A stretch of DNA of 64,000 nucleotides from Salvia splendens (Eukaryota; Streptophyta; Magnoliopsida; Lamiales; Lamiaceae). Numbering within the stretch: position 1 is the stretch's first letter; every line of letters starts with the position of its first letter. Of the stretch, positions 38,401-50,870 are shown one piece after another. The position numbers and the translations under genes were made by a program. The stretch lies in the NCBI RefSeq assembly GCF_004379255.2, contig NC_056051.1, positions 27,335,267-27,399,266 on the forward strand, read 5' to 3'. Below the pieces are notes generated by a model. That model was given only the letters and a program-made list of their open reading frames with translations. It had not been told where the DNA came from and did not search any database.

Positions 38401-41400
38401 CCAATATTTAATATTTCATATGAGGGCACTTTAATTAGGAAAAAAATGGTTGATTCATTTCACAGAGTAAACGCTTTGTTGTGTTCATTGATGAAACAAT
38501 AGTGACATCTGTTGTGTGTTCTGTTATTTTCTCACCAACCATTATAGTTGCTTTTTATTCTTTGGATGTGCAGGGGTCCTTTATAGAGATGCTGGCAACA
38601 TATCTCTTGCAGTTGAAGCTTATGAGCAGTGCCTCAAAATAGATCCTGACTCTCGCAATGCAGGCCAGGTATAGAAAATTCTACACAGTCTGTCGTCGAT
38701 TTTCTTTTTAGTTCTTGAAACTTTTCTTGCATTGGGCGGCAAGCCTGTAATTAATTATTATCTGATTTCTACATTTTATGGTTGATTTTTCCTTTTATCA
38801 CAAGTCCTTGTGTTGAATATAAGACGTGACAAATAAAAGGGTATCCAGGAGACCAGGACTATAATTGGTGAAAGATTTCAATTTTCATCATTTCAGAAGA
38901 GTTACCCTTCTAAGAGTCTTTGCTCTGTTGATTTTTTTCTTCTGCCATGTGTCCTTGTGTTGTATATACACGACATGACGTAGGATAGGTCTCAGAGTAT
39001 GTAATTGTTGAAATATTTCAGAGTTGTTACACTTCATCTTGTTGATAAGGCCCTGCTCCAATTGCAACAAAATATGTCTTGTGTTTTGGTAACTCTTTTG
39101 AGTTCTTTCATCTCTTATGATTCATTGGATATCCCTCTGACGCAGCTCTTTGGCTGCAACTTGTTTGTATCAGGATGATCTTAAGAAGTTGCATAGTAGT
39201 GACTTCCTGGATCTGAAATTTGCCTTTTGTCATCTATTGTGATTGTTTATTATCTAATTTCTTATCCTACCCTGCAGAATCGGTTGCTTGCTATGAACTA
39301 TATACATGATGGGACTGATGATAAATTATATGAGGCTCACAGGTTGATAAATCAGACATTACATGCTTAATCACTAGCTGGATATTGAACTGCTGTGCCT
39401 TTTCAAACTCTGTTAATTTATCAAAGTTTTGATGTATTGTTCACTAACATATGCAGTCATGCCATGCTTTGCACTTTTACCATCTGTATGTTTGGGTCTG
39501 TTCTGGCAAGCATATCAGTTGCGTATATGATTTATTGCACTTGGTACACTTGTAATGGAAAATAGATACAGTACATTTTTTTCTTGAACTTAGAGGATTC
39601 CCTTTTGAAATTAGAGCAATGCGGTTGATATTAGTTACTTGTCACACTGTCAGTTATGATGATTAAAAATTTGATCCATTTATTCACTACCAGGACACCA
39701 ATAATGGTTGTAACTTTATGCTTTGGTATTATTTCTATGTGTTCTTGTACTAATATTCTAGGTCTAGCATTTTCTTGTGTTCTAATATGTACTCTAATAT
39801 TTTCTTCAATCGAATAGTCATTGCCTGATATTTGTTTTCTGGTTCCTTATTCAAAATTTAAACTTGCAGGGATTGGGGCAGGCGCTTTATGAGGTTATTC
39901 CCACAATATACTTCCTGGGACAACGAAAATGACCCAGAAAGGCCACTTGTCATTGGATATGTGTCTCCTGATTATTTTACTCATTCAGTCTCATACTTTA
40001 TTGAAGCCCCACTTATCTATCATGACTATACAGCCTATAAGGTGGTTGTTTATTCAGCAGTTGTCAAAGTAAGAATTCTGTTGTAATCCTTTCTCATAGT
40101 TTGGTCAATCACTATGTTTCCGCACAATGAGTGTATTTGTGGAATCTAGGATAAGTGACTGTCTTCAAAACATTTCTAAAATATTATTGATCAAATGATC
40201 TTTCTTTTGTTGTGTGACAGGCAGATGCAAAAACAAACAGGTTTAGAGATAGGGTCCTAAAAAATGGTGGAGAATGGAGGGATATTTATGGGATTGATGA
40301 GAAAAAAGTTGCAAGCATGGTCAGAGAAGATAAAATTGATATCCTTGTTGAACTTACTGGTCATACTGCAAATAACAAGTTGGGAATGATGGCTTGCCGG
40401 CCTGCACCTGTTCAGGTAAATTTTCTGCACAAGCTTGGAAACTTTGCACATCAGTGGGTCATATTACTGTTGTTTGTGATAGAGATCAAGCTAATGATCT
40501 CCATTATCTCTTTAGATTATTTTCATTATTATGGAGATTGTTGAAAGATTACTTTAAATTTTGAGGATTTGTTTCCTTGTTTATCTATAGGTTGATCCCT
40601 ATAAATAGCTCCTCTTTAGAAGAGCTAGATATCTCGGAAAGTAAAGTGTATTAGGACGGTATCAACCGTAGGCCTCTTCGGAGGATTATCTTGGCCTCTT
40701 TGGAGGATTGTTCTTCTTTTATATTGAATTCCAGTTCTTGTTTTACTTCCGCCTTTCACTCCATATCAATTTGGTGCGGTGAACGTGGATCGCATCATGG
40801 TGAACGCTCATAGCACTGAAGAACGTCTTGACAGATTGGAGAAGGCGGTCGCGAACATCAAAGTGCAAATGAGCACATTCGATGCCCGGATCTCTAAGTG
40901 TATTAATGATGCCTTGGCACCATTCTGGAAGGATCTGCAGTCTCGTGGCCTCATTCGGGAGCTCAGGAAACACAACGCTTTCACTTTAGATGATCAACCT
41001 TTATCTCACACCAACAATACCAAGTCCCACAACTTCAACACCGAGCCAACGCCGTCCCTACTTCCTCTTGCTCCTAACCCGCCCCCAACCAGCCCCCTCG
41101 TGCAGGAGATACAACCAGTCCAGCAACCCGTGACTCTCCCACGTTTGGATGAACCATCCATCCCTGCAAATCTGCATCTCCATAAGTCGCCCATCACCCA
41201 ACCTAATGTTGCACTTCCACCATCCATTTCGCAATCAAAACTGCTTGCACTCTCTCCGTCCCTCACTGTACGTCCAGTTGGGGCTGGCCACCTCTCTTCG
41301 CTCATGTTTTCCTCTCCCAATTCCACATGTGAATTCATTGAAGCTAGTTGTTGATGTACCTTTGTGATGCATATGACTACCAAACATCTTGAGTATGAAT

Positions 41401-44334
41401 GGCTACTTGCAAGCCCAACAACAAGGATACCCAAGCAATGCATTAATGTTGTTGGTCATTTTCTCTTGTTCGGCAATGTGGATTCTTTTCGAAAGCACGA
41501 GTACGAGCCTCCACCGATCAAAGCAATGTGTTTATGTTTCAACTCCAGCCTTGTGGGCAAGGCTGTTTTGACAGCGAGGCAATTGATAGAGATCAAGCTA
41601 ATGATCTCCATTATCTCTTTAGATTATTTTCATTATTATGGAGATTGTTGAAAGATTACTTTAAATGTTGAGGATTTGTTTCCTTGTTTATCTATAGGTT
41701 GATCCCTATAAATAGCTCCACTTTAGAAGAGCTAGATATCTCGGAAAGTAAAGTGTATTAGGACGGTATCAACCGTAGGCCTCTTCGGAGGATTATCTTG
41801 GCCTCTTTGAAGGATTGTTCTTCTTTTATATTGAATTCCAGTTCTTGTTTTACTTCCGCCTTTCACTCCATATCAGTTTGTCAATCTCATTATCTCTTCT
41901 TTGGGAAGTATTACATCTTTGGGCATTTAAGTTGGAATTTGCTCAACTGGCAGGAATCGTATTCACTTTAATGATTGTATGAGCTGACTATATTATGTTT
42001 TGTTTTCATTTTCTTTACCAAATTCCTACATACCCTGAAATGTAGGTGCTGATCCATGGCCTTTCAAAAAATATTAATTTAGACTCCGAACTAACCATTT
42101 TGGGTTGATTCACCTTTTAGTTCTTCAACCCCAAGTTCCTTATTTATATGGCTTGTGGAACTTTAAACTAAACAGAAAACGGTGTTTCATATTATGATGA
42201 GAGGGTCCTCTATATTTGTTTTTTTTTGGTGCCATCTGATGAGTATTTTGGCTTTGTAGGTGACATGGATTGGCTACCCTAATACAGCTGGTTTACCTAC
42301 CATTGATTACAGGATAACTGATGCGCTGGCTGATCCATCTGATACAAAACAAAAGTAAATTTCAAAATTTGTATCTATTGTATTATTGTTCGTCACCATG
42401 AGAGAGTTTAGTTATTTATTCAGCCCAAGTTTACATTGTACATTTTTTATCAATGACAGACATGTTGAAGAGTTAGTCCGATTACCTGACTCGTTTCTGT
42501 GCTACACTCCTTCGCCAGAAGCAGGTCCAGTGTGTCCAACACCTGCACTATCTAATGGCTTTGTTACTTTTGGTAGCTTTAACAATCTGGCAAAGGTAAT
42601 GGGGACAAGCAATATTATTTGACACTTATTATTAAGATCGAGTCCTAAAATATTTCAATTGCAACAGATAACACCTAAAGTGCTGCAAGTATGGGCAAGA
42701 ATTCTTTGTGCTGTTCCAAATTCTCGGCTCATTGTGAAGTGTAAGCCTTTTTGCTGTGAAAGTGTGAGACAACAATTTCTTTCAGCACTGGAGAAGTTGG
42801 GACTGGAATCCCTGCGCGTTGATCTTCTGCCTCTAATTCTTCTCAATCATGATCATATGCAATCATATTCTTTGATGGACATAAGGTGATACCACTAATT
42901 CATACTAAAACGAACTAGTTCTTCTTTAGCCTTAATTCAGTTTAAAACAGATAGATGACACCATTTTCATTCAGGCACTTCTAAGCTTTAATATTTGACT
43001 CTGGATCAATTTCTAGTTTCCTAAGTTTGATTAAACTGTGATTATTTATACTCTATCTACCCGACTCTGTTGTTTGCACATCAAACGTTTCTCAAGGTTA
43101 ATGTGTTACTTTTTGTATATTTCAGCTTGGATACATTTCCATATGCTGGGACAACTACCACATGTGAGTCTTTGTACATGGGAGTCCCATGTGTCGCTAT
43201 GAGAGGCTTAGTGCATGCTCATAATGTTGGTGTGAGTCTTCTGCAGACTGTCGGTATGTATTGTTTTCATCCACACATTATTTAATTGTGGTCAGACTTC
43301 ACTTAGGTTGAGGTTCTAGAATCGTCAACGTGGATACTTCTCTATTCTTGTAACAAAGATACCAGAAATACTAAATCCTTTGCACACCCAGGCCTAGTAT
43401 CACAATTATTTTGAATCCAAGGAGTGTAAAATGTTTATATACATAACATTACTGAGAAACTATGAAAATTCCAAGAATCTGTCCTAATTCATAAAAAGTG
43501 AACTACAGACCTAATTTAGTATTACTAGTATTATTCTGAGCTGTAACGGAATAGGCTTCATATCTATTCAGAGCATATCTGAAGATTTAAACCTTTGAAA
43601 TTTTCCTTTTCTTTTTCCTTTTCCTTTTATAAGATTACAGTTATTCATTTGAGATGTACCCTATTTTGTTTTCTAGTTAGATGTACCGGAATGAGCTGTT
43701 TCAACTGCTATTGGATACTTCCTTTCCAGTTAAAGTAAAACTATAATTTACACATTGATGATGTTAGTGAAATCATACATATACTGATGTTTTGTTTTTT
43801 TGACAGTAGTTCATCAGAATGAAAAATAATATGAACTGGGATGCATTATATTTGCAACTATACGATGAACTAATATATCTCTCTGCAGGTTTAAAAAACC
43901 TGGTTGCCGAGAATGAAGATGAATATGTTGAGCGGGCTGTGCAGTTGGCCTCTGATATTACAGCCCTCTCAAATTTAAGAATGAGGCTGCGAGATCTCAT
44001 GGTTAAATCCCCTCTTTGTCATGGATCTAAATTCACCAGGGGACTAGAGTCAGCATACAGAAATATGTGGCATCGATACTGCAAGGGTGACGTGCCATCT
44101 CTGAGGCGAATGGAACTGCAACCCCAGCAGCAGCAGGAGCAGCCTCATTTGCAACAGGTTGGTCCAGAAGAGCTGGCCATAAAATTTTCTGAACCTGCCA
44201 AGTCAGATGCCCTCCAAGCAACCGTCAAGGTAAATGGTTTTACAGCGGGACAGTGTTCCTCGATCAATAGTTCACGTGTAGAGGAAAACGGGTCACTCCC
44301 AAATCAGAACTGTAGTTCGGGAAAATTGAGTTGA
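35406..44334 (+). CDS. SPY: SPINDLY, nucleocytoplasmic protein O-fucosyltransferase
   Basis: Seventeen coding exons give 932 aa: 35406-35813, 36583-36744, 36841-37016, 37091-37166, 37466-37594, 37853-37972, 38062-38130, 38212-38293, 38574-38668, 39278-39342, 39870-40068, 40221-40415, 42260-42354, 42460-42595, 42668-42885, 43126-43253, 43889-44334. The first half is a run of tetratricopeptide repeats (for example AYYNLGVVYSEMMQYDTALN, ADAMYNLGVAYGEMLKFDMA, AEACNNLGVIYKDRDNLDKA). The second half is the catalytic region, with PERPLVIGYVSPDYFTHSVS, DILVELTGHTANNKLGMMAC, FGSFNNLAKITPKVLQVWAR and DTFPYAGTTTTCESLYMGVP. SPY modifies DELLA and other proteins and dampens gibberellin signalling. It belongs to the O-GlcNAc-transferase fold family but transfers fucose. 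The tail is Gln-rich and variable. The intron after 37972 starts GCAAGT (GC-AG). Intron 12 carries an LTR element. No frame break is seen. Confidence 0.96.
40477..41875 (+). mobile_element. Small LTR retrotransposon inside SPINDLY intron 12
   Basis: Two 292-bp LTRs (40477-40768, 41584-41875) begin TGATA and end TATCA, and are flanked by GTTTG on both sides (40472-40476, 41876-41880). About three bases differ between the LTRs, so it is recent but older than the two large LTR elements here. Each LTR carries a TATAAATAG box (first at 40600-40608). Directly after the first LTR, TTGGTGCGGTGAACG is a candidate primer site for a tRNA I cannot name. The 815-bp interior has a single ORF and no pol. 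At 1.4 kb it is TRIM-sized but keeps a gag-like leader, similar to the TR-GAG type. It sits in the same orientation as SPY. Confidence 0.9.
40797..41354 (+). CDS. Gag-leader-like ORF of the intronic LTR element
   Basis: From the ATG at 40797 the frame is open for about 185 codons. The N-terminal 60 residues look like a coiled coil (STEERLDRLEKAVANIKVQM, RISKCINDALAPFW), as in the N-terminal segment of plant gypsy Gag proteins. The remainder is Pro/Ser/Leu-rich linker. No nucleocapsid zinc knuckle is present. It ends about 230 bp before the right LTR. It may be a truncated Gag, and function is doubtful. Confidence 0.5.
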   Translation: MVNAHSTEERLDRLEKAVANIKVQMSTFDARISKCINDALAPFWKDLQSRGLIRELRKHNAFTLDDQPLSHTNNTKSHNFNTEPTPSLLPLAPNPPPTSPLVQEIQPVQQPVTLPRLDEPSIPANLHLHKSPITQPNVALPPSISQSKLLALSPSLTVRPVGAGHLSSLMFSSPNSTCEFIEASC

Positions 44335-46140
44335 GTGGTATTAGCCAGTGGCAAGTTTCAAAAGGTGATTGGAGTCCCCTTGTACCATAATATTTATGGG
44401 GCTTTATACACGGTAGGATTCGTGGTGGCAGCATCTGCAGAACGCGAGCTGATTGTTTTTGAACTTAGTCTAGGATGCAAATCTCAACTATTTGTTTGGT
44501 TAAAGGGGTGTAATTTAGCTCAGAAACTTAAAATGGTATGTGATTGTATCAAAGAATGTTGTGAATTTTCCCCCATAGCTCCCGATTATAAATGGGGGTT
44601 TGCAATATATATATATATGATTATTGTTGCAGCAGGTAAATTTCATTGTCACCGTACAAACATATAAATCAATCCCATATCTTGTACGTTAATCATTAAA
44701 CCAATGTAATCTACATCAATTTGAAAGTATATGTATATGGGTAAAAGTTCCCATTTCACTATTGAGCAGAAACATTGGTTGTATTTATTTTAGTATTAAC
44801 ATATTTTGTCCCACATCGAAAGTAAAACATTAAATATTATGAAATTCTTGTTACTATTTATTTGTGAAAATTTATTTTTAAATATAAAAATTAATTTTTA
44901 TAAATAAAAAATATATTTTTTAAAATTTTATTTGAACCGCTGGTTTGACGCCGGTTTCTGAGTGAACCTGAACCGAACCGTCTAACCCGCTGACCCGTCC
45001 CACGGTTTGAACCGCCACACCGATTTCGGTTCTGGGTTATGAACGGACGGTTAACTGTCGGTTCGGTTCGGTTTGTGCCCCTCAAGTATAAGGTAGTTCA
45101 GCTCAAGTTGAACACACACACACAAATGGCAATCCGTGTCTCTCTCACTTTTTTAATGATTGGAATATATTGCTATTTCATTTGATCGGGTATTCTGGTT
45201 TTTCTCTCTCACCAAATAAATTTGTTAGAATTAGTTTTCCAAAACCCTTTTTTCATGTATAAAAGCTCATGTATTTTAATAAAATGCAAATCGCCTTTTA
45301 TTGTCACATCATAAATCTTGTTTTTATTTTTAAGATATGATATTATTATATTCACTGACTCTATAAAACTATATTAAATATGGGGTTTTGTTTTGTACAT
45401 CCATATAGTTCAAGAGTAATACGACCGCTCCGTGGGATCTAAAATTTTTGCGATGCGTTTGCAGTATGATTTTGGAGAGATTTTCTGCCTCAAGTTGGCC
45501 ATTAATTTCTCTTCTATGGAGGTTAAGATCGCTATTTTTGGGGAGATTTTCTTCCTCAAAATGTTTGGACTAACTTTTAAAAAGACATTTCTATCTAAGA
45601 GAGTAGTCAGTTGTCTTGCCGGATTCATTTTTTTTCCACACATTTACAAACTGATTTGATTTTTCTTGACTGAATGATAATATAATGAATTTTAATGTTC
45701 AGAGCTATTCCCATTCCTATTCACTATTGGTTTAGTCATGTCAGTGCAATTTCTTAGAAATTAATTCTATTAACTATCGGATTTAAAAATATCACTGCGA
45801 TTTGAAAAATGCAATTTAAGAATTTTAAAAAGCTGCTAAAATTGGCAGGAATTATCAGTTACTTTACGTTAGTCACAGTTTAACAATTTTTTATGCGTAT
45901 TGTCCAATGGACATTTTATTGTATTCAATTGTTTTAATATTTTATAATAATTTAGTACTAGTTTATAAGTTGTATTAGAATTCTATTTTGCATCATCTCA
46001 TTAAAGTGGGCGGTAAATTTTCCAGGCATGTACTATGCTTTTATAGATAAGATTTTGCATCATTTCATTAAAGTAGGTGGGAAATTTTCCATCCATGTAC
46101 TCTGCTTTTATATGTTTATAGAGAGATATATATTTATAGA
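44335..46140. other. SPINDLY 3' region and intergenic DNA with two local repeats
   Basis: 44335-44720 is SPY 3' sequence. Its tail (GGGGTTTGCAATATATA, then TTATTGTTGCAGCAGGTAAA and AAACATATAAATCAA) recurs between the RING copies. 44930-45085 is a degenerate block of GGTTCGGTT/AACCGAACC words on both strands. 45985-46112 holds two diverged copies of a 62-bp unit (ATTTTGCATCATCTCATTAA...), directly after the RING-A stop codon. I recognise no gene. Confidence 0.55.
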
Positions 46141-47341
46141 TTAAACCTTTGGCACCTCCCTCTGACACACTGGGCAATTCTGCAGTAAAAGTTAAAAATA
46201 GATCAATTAATTCATTATTCAAATCATATGGAGTATAGTAGTATGTTTTTTTACACACGCACATGTATATAACACTGACCTTGTTGATTTTTAGCCACTT
46301 GGTGATGCACTCAGAATGATAAAAATGTTTACAGGGCAAAGTGATGACCTTATCTCCTTTCTTAAATTCAACACAACATATTGTACACCTTCAAAAAAAA
46401 CAAATACTACATGAAACAAGAATCTATTTTAACTCATAAAAAATAATCTAAATATATGAATAAACTGTAGTAATAACAAAAACATCCTATTTGAAACTCA
46501 TCTTTTAACTTTTTAAACCACATTAAACATTTTGAGAGGAAAAAAAAACGGAACATGAAATCACAAATAGTGGAGAAATCTTACTCATCTTTGTCTTCTT
46601 CTTCTTTTTTCTTTGATGACTTAACTTTGAATGAGGATGTTCGTAACTTGGAGATGTCTTTCTCAGACAACCCTTTGCTCTCATGTCCAACAGCATCTCC
46701 CAGTGATTGCAATTGCTAATTAAGAGAAATAGATTAAATTCATTTAGGGATATTTATTTGTACTATAACCTTACATTGTGTAATTACTCAATATCAATTC
46801 ACTCTTGAGTAGAGTAGAGTAGAATCAAATATGAACACGAAAAACGAACCTCATAACTCATTGTATCCGGATCAATGTCATGATCATGTTCCAGGGGGGT
46901 CTCCACTACATGGACCTGCAATATATGCTTACTGAATCAACTATTGATTAAATTAATCTTGTAATTAAGGAGTATTGATTATACTTCTGTCACATTTGAT
47001 CTTGTGTTAGGAGGTGAAAATTGATCTTCAACATCCAGCATCATCAATGATCTTGCTAAGGCTTCATCAATATCATACTCATCAATGAAATTGCTCGATT
47101 CCCCGTGTTCAAACCCGCGTTGTCCAAAATTGTAGTACTCGTACGCACTCTCCTATTGTCATACATACAAATTCATAAATATTATTATCAACAGCAGGAA
47201 CAGGAAAACAAAAGCAAATCACACTGTTAACTTAAATTATTGAACCTGTTGTTTAAGAACCTCTTGAGCATCAAGACCCTCAAGATCAGGCAAAATCCAC
47301 TTGAGATATTCAGCTGCTGATAATCGATTCTCTCTCTCCAT
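46141..47341 (-). CDS. BIG BROTHER-like RING-H2 E3 ubiquitin ligase, copy A
   Basis: Six exons, 47341-47246, 47152-46985, 46915-46850, 46715-46585, 46388-46280 and 46179-46141, give 202 aa. The C-terminal RING-H2 finger is complete: CTICCVEF, then LPCKHFYHSECITKWLKINK, then NCPVCQ, i.e. C-x2-C, C-x-H-x2-H-x2-C, C-x2-C. Before it is SLGDAVGHESKGLSEKDISK, similar to the LGEAVGTESRGLS segment of BIG BROTHER/ENHANCER OF DA1-type ligases that limit organ size. The N-terminal half is acidic (DEYDIDEALARSLMMLDVED). Substrate is unknown. It is convergent with SPY, about 1.8 kb away. The copy ends in REVPKV, unlike the other copies (REVK...). It is the only copy besides D with all exons and an open frame. 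Confidence 0.82.
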
Positions 47342-47387
47342 TTTCAGATCAAATTCTCCTCAATTGTAGTATAATACAAATGATGCT

Positions 47388-47396
47388 CTATTTATA
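47388..47396 (-). promoter_or_regulatory. Candidate TATA box of RING copy A
   Basis: TATAAATAG on the minus strand, about 47 bp upstream of the start codon. This fits a short leader. The equivalent position in copy B (upstream of 50488) lacks it. Confidence 0.45.
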
Positions 47397-47519
47397 TAAT
47401 TAAATATGTATTATTGGTTCAGTGTTAATGCAATATCCCATGCATAAATGCAATTAAATATATAAATTACCACAATATATTCTTATTTTATTTATAGAAG
47501 CACATGCTATTATATGCAT

Positions 47520-47625
47520 ATTATTACCTAATTTCTACATTTTATGCTTGCCTTTTCCTTTAACCATGAGCCCTTGTGTTGAACATAAGACATGACATCT
47601 ATAATTGGTGAAAGATTCACCATTT
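47520..47625 (+). pseudogene. Relic of SPINDLY intron 9, downstream of the A unit
   Basis: The words ATTTCTACATTTTATG, CCCTTGTGTTGAA and CTATAATTGGTGAAAGATT occur in the same order as in SPY intron 9 (about 38765-38880). This suggests that a SPY copy once stood here and was deleted down to scraps. Confidence 0.6.
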
Positions 47626-48092
47626 TAATTGATAAGCTTTAGTTTTAATGATGGGATTAATGCTTAGAACTAAAGAGAAACGTTGCTCCTAACACTCTTT
47701 GAACCAACTAAACTTCATCTTACTGATTCAATTTCATGCTAAATTAAAGTGGATACATTAATTTTTAGTAAACAGACATTAAACATGCTTAACGAAATTT
47801 AGCCATGGGATTGGTTAATCATTTTATTAACTTTTTCATCAATCTTAAACGGTAAAGATCAAGTTCTAAAGTTCGTTACACCCTGAAACTATAGAACAAG
47901 AAGAATGTGAATATGCATTTAGTGTCATAATAATATTAATATCTACCCAGTTTACTAAAAAGGTTCTAAAGGTCGTTATGCAAATCAACTATCAAACCCT
48001 TTTCTAAATGAATCAATTTCAATATTTGTACTCTTATGTTTTCCAACAATTTTTCTAAGGTAAAGAGACATCACGAAAAGAACAAATATATA

Positions 48093-48215
48093 CTCTCTGC
48101 GTCCCACATTTCTTTTTTAGTTTGTCTTACAAAAGATGTATCAGTTTGACACACTAAACAAAATCTCCTAAAATATCTTGCCATCCCACATCTGTGTTGG
48201 ACGAAAAGAGTGAAG
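48093..48215. mobile_element. Possible degraded Stowaway-type MITE
   Basis: Starts CTCTCTGCGTCCCACATTTC after TA and ends GAAAAGAGTGAAG before TA, with weak end complementarity. Below this, around 48475-48560, GGTCGGGTAA words suggest further decayed repeat DNA. Confidence 0.3.
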
Positions 48216-48559
48216 TACTATGTAAGATACATCAAAAACTAGTAAAAGAATAATCAAACCATAAATGAAGAAAGGTATATCTATAGATTAAACATGAATT
48301 ATCAGATTAGTTCATAGGAAACTACTCAATTACACCAAAAGTAAAGAAAATCGTAGTGATCATGGTGTTTTCGAGTTGTAAATGAAGGCTTGTCTCGAGG
48401 TGATGAAGATTCCTTAGGCAAGTTTTTGTGCTTGGAGAATGAGAAAAATTCTTTCAAAGTGGTACAAAACTGCATTCCGCGCTACCCAGAAACTATCATC
48501 CGGTCGGGTAAAAGTTTCTGACTCAATTTTTCGATCACTTGTCGGGTAACATTTGGTGA

Positions 48560-48700
48560 CACAAATCACAAGTTATCATGTACTACATTAGATTAACGTT
48601 GCAGGTATTAATTGAATCAATCCCATTTCATGTATTAATCATTGAACAAATGTAAATTCTACATAAATTTATAACTATATGTAGCTCAATGATAATGGAT
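48560..48700 (+). pseudogene. Relic of the SPINDLY 3' tail before RING copy B
   Basis: Shares GTTGCAGGTATTAA, AATCAATCCCAT, ATTAATCATT, CAAATGTAA and CTACATAAATTT words, in order, with SPY 3' sequence at about 44630-44730. It supports a SPY-RING unit duplication. Confidence 0.55.
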
Positions 48701-49346
48701 TCCATTAATTCACTATTGGCAGCCTTCAGTTGTATATTACTTACGCTTCACTTCCCTTTGACACAACGGACAATTCTGCAATATAAATAAAACTAGATTT
48801 ATACCATTTTATTATTATTTTACACAGACACACACAGATATGGAGTATATATAACACTAACCTTCTTCATTTTCAGCCACTTGGTGATACATTCGGAATG
48901 AAAAAAAATGTTTATAAGCCAAAGTGATGACTTTATCTCCCTTCTTAAATTCAACACAACATATTACACACCTTCAAAAATCAAAGGGTAAATGTAAGAA
49001 GACTCTCAATCCCTATTTTAAGCCAATAAAAATAAATTAAATACTAGTACTATAATAGGACTAGGGAAAATGAAAACATTTTGAGGAAAAAATAGGACTA
49101 GGCCGGAAAATGAGTTCACATGTAAGCTTAAAACAAGCAAAGCCAATATTGGTAACTATATTTTGAAAAAGAAGCTAATAATCAAGTTAATATGAACTGA
49201 GAAATAGTTTTTGATGACTTAATTTTGTACTACTTGGAACTTGGTAACTTGGAGAGGACTTTCTTAGACAGTCCTTTGTTTAGATGTCCAACGTCATAGA
49301 TTTCTAATTAAGATAAATAAAATTAGTTAAGAAAAACTTACTAATA

Positions 49347-49564
49347 TTATCCGTCCACAAAAAATATATAGTCATGTTTTTCTTTTAAGATATCCACCAA
49401 AATTAGTGTTTATAGATTTATAGTACTCCATTTCTATCCAATTTATACTAAAAACACTTCAATTACCTTTTCTTTCTATCTAGCTCTATTTTACTTTACT
49501 AATTTGCTTTAAAACTCGTATCATCCTCACCTAAGAGGCTAAGATAATTTTTTGTGGATGGAGG
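49347..49564. mobile_element. MITE in intron 3 of RING copy B
   Basis: Ends CCGTCCACAAAAAAT and ATTTTTTGTGGATGG are inverted, with TA at both borders. A diverged copy sits at the matching place in copy C (58146-58326) and is absent from copies A and D. Confidence 0.65.
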
Positions 49565-49639
49565 TATTACTACAATTTATCAAACTGAAGTTTGCGTACG
49601 ATTATCAAACTAACTTTTGATTATATTAAATTTGCAAGT

Positions 49640-49712
49640 TTTTTTAATGGTTAAATGAACATAAATTTAAAGGTCGCGCCACGGAGGACTCGAACCCGAC
49701 ACCTATATTAAA
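49640..49712 (-). mobile_element. tRNA-derived SINE fragment
   Basis: On the minus strand CGGGTTCGAGTCC is a good RNA polymerase III B box, followed by CTCCGTGGCGCGACC. The A-box half is missing. Confidence 0.5.
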
Positions 49713-50700
49713 TTTGTAAGTAATTATTGATATACCAGAGTACTTGTGCTATAAACATCAACACCTTGCATAGGAACCAAAGTCATGGTATTCCACATAA
49801 TTCCTTTCACCAACATGCAACAACAAAAGGTAGAACCTTGTGACTCGTTGTATCCGGATCAATGTCATGATCATGTCCCGGGCTCTCGGCTACATGGTCC
49901 TGCGAAATTTTGACCATAGAGTATATGCTTACTAAATCAACTATTGATTAAATTAATCTTGTAATTAAGGAGTATTGATTGTATCCCAATATATGGTTCT
50001 GTCACATTTGATCTTGTGTTATGAGGTGAAAATTGATCATCATTAACATCCATCATCATCAATGATCTTGCTAAGGCTTCATCATCATCATAGTCCACAA
50101 AGACACTCTCGTTGAAGCAATTGCTCGATTCCCCGTGTTCAAACCCGTGTTGTCCAAAATTGTAGTACTCATATGCACTCTCCTGTTCTCATACATTCAA
50201 ATTCATAAATATTATTATCAACAAAGCAAGCAATCTATCTAAATATAGTACAGAACAAGAAAACAAAAGCAAATGAACGAGCATCACACTGTTAACTTAA
50301 GAAGTTCCAATTTAATTACACGTATTGGGTGCCGCCTACTCGATGATGATGTAAACTATGTGTGTATATGAGTTTTATTGAACCTGTTGTTTAAGAACCT
50401 CTTGAGCATCAAGACCCTCAAGATCAGGCAAAATCCACTTGAGATATTCAGCTGCTGAAGACTCATTCCAATAATTATTTCTCTCCATTTTCAGATCAAA
50501 TTTTCCTCATGAATTGTATAATACAAATGTTGTTCAATGATGTATTATTGATGTAGTGTTAATGCAATATCGTGATTGTGCATCCCATGCATAAATGTAA
50601 ATTCTCTTTAATGCAATTAAATAGAACCACTAATAATTAACTACAATTAACTAAAATATATTCTTGTTATAGAATCACATGCTATTATATGCATATAAAC

Positions 50701-50870
50701 GACTTATGTTGATTTTCTTTCTACTTCTTGAAACTTGTCTTGCATTATACATTATGTGGTTGCTTGTTCCTTTAATAATGAGCCCTTGTGTTGAATATAA
50801 GGCGTGACATATAAAAGGACTATAATAATCGGTGAAAGATTTGACCATTTTGATAAACTTTAGTTTTAAT
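50701..50870 (+). pseudogene. Relic of SPINDLY intron 9 between RING copies B and C
   Basis: GATTTTCTTTCTACTTCTTGAAAC, TCTTGCATT, CCCTTGTGTTGAATATAAG and GGTGAAAGATTT follow the order of SPY intron 9 from about 38698 to 38880. Confidence 0.6.

Larger units (their letters stand above)
48741..50488 (-). pseudogene. BIG BROTHER-like RING-H2 pseudogene, copy B
   Basis: All six exon positions are recognisable (50488-50384; exon 2 about 50184-49998; 49899-49837; 49303-49198; 48971-48862; 48775-48741), but the gene is broken several ways. Exon 4 has lost bases and shifts frame, with an in-frame TAG after LSKLPSSK. In the RING exon the conserved PCKH reads AYKH, and an extra T in a T-run shifts the frame before the Cys of HSEC. 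The exon 2 donor that reads GTATGATC in copy D is ATACAATC here. Exons 1 and 2 are otherwise well conserved. A MITE and a SINE fragment lie in intron 3. Confidence 0.85.

Noticed and set aside
48475..48560. GGTCGGGTAA words as a fossil of the palindromic LTR family
   Set aside because: Only two imperfect matches with no flanking LTR similarity, too weak to call.
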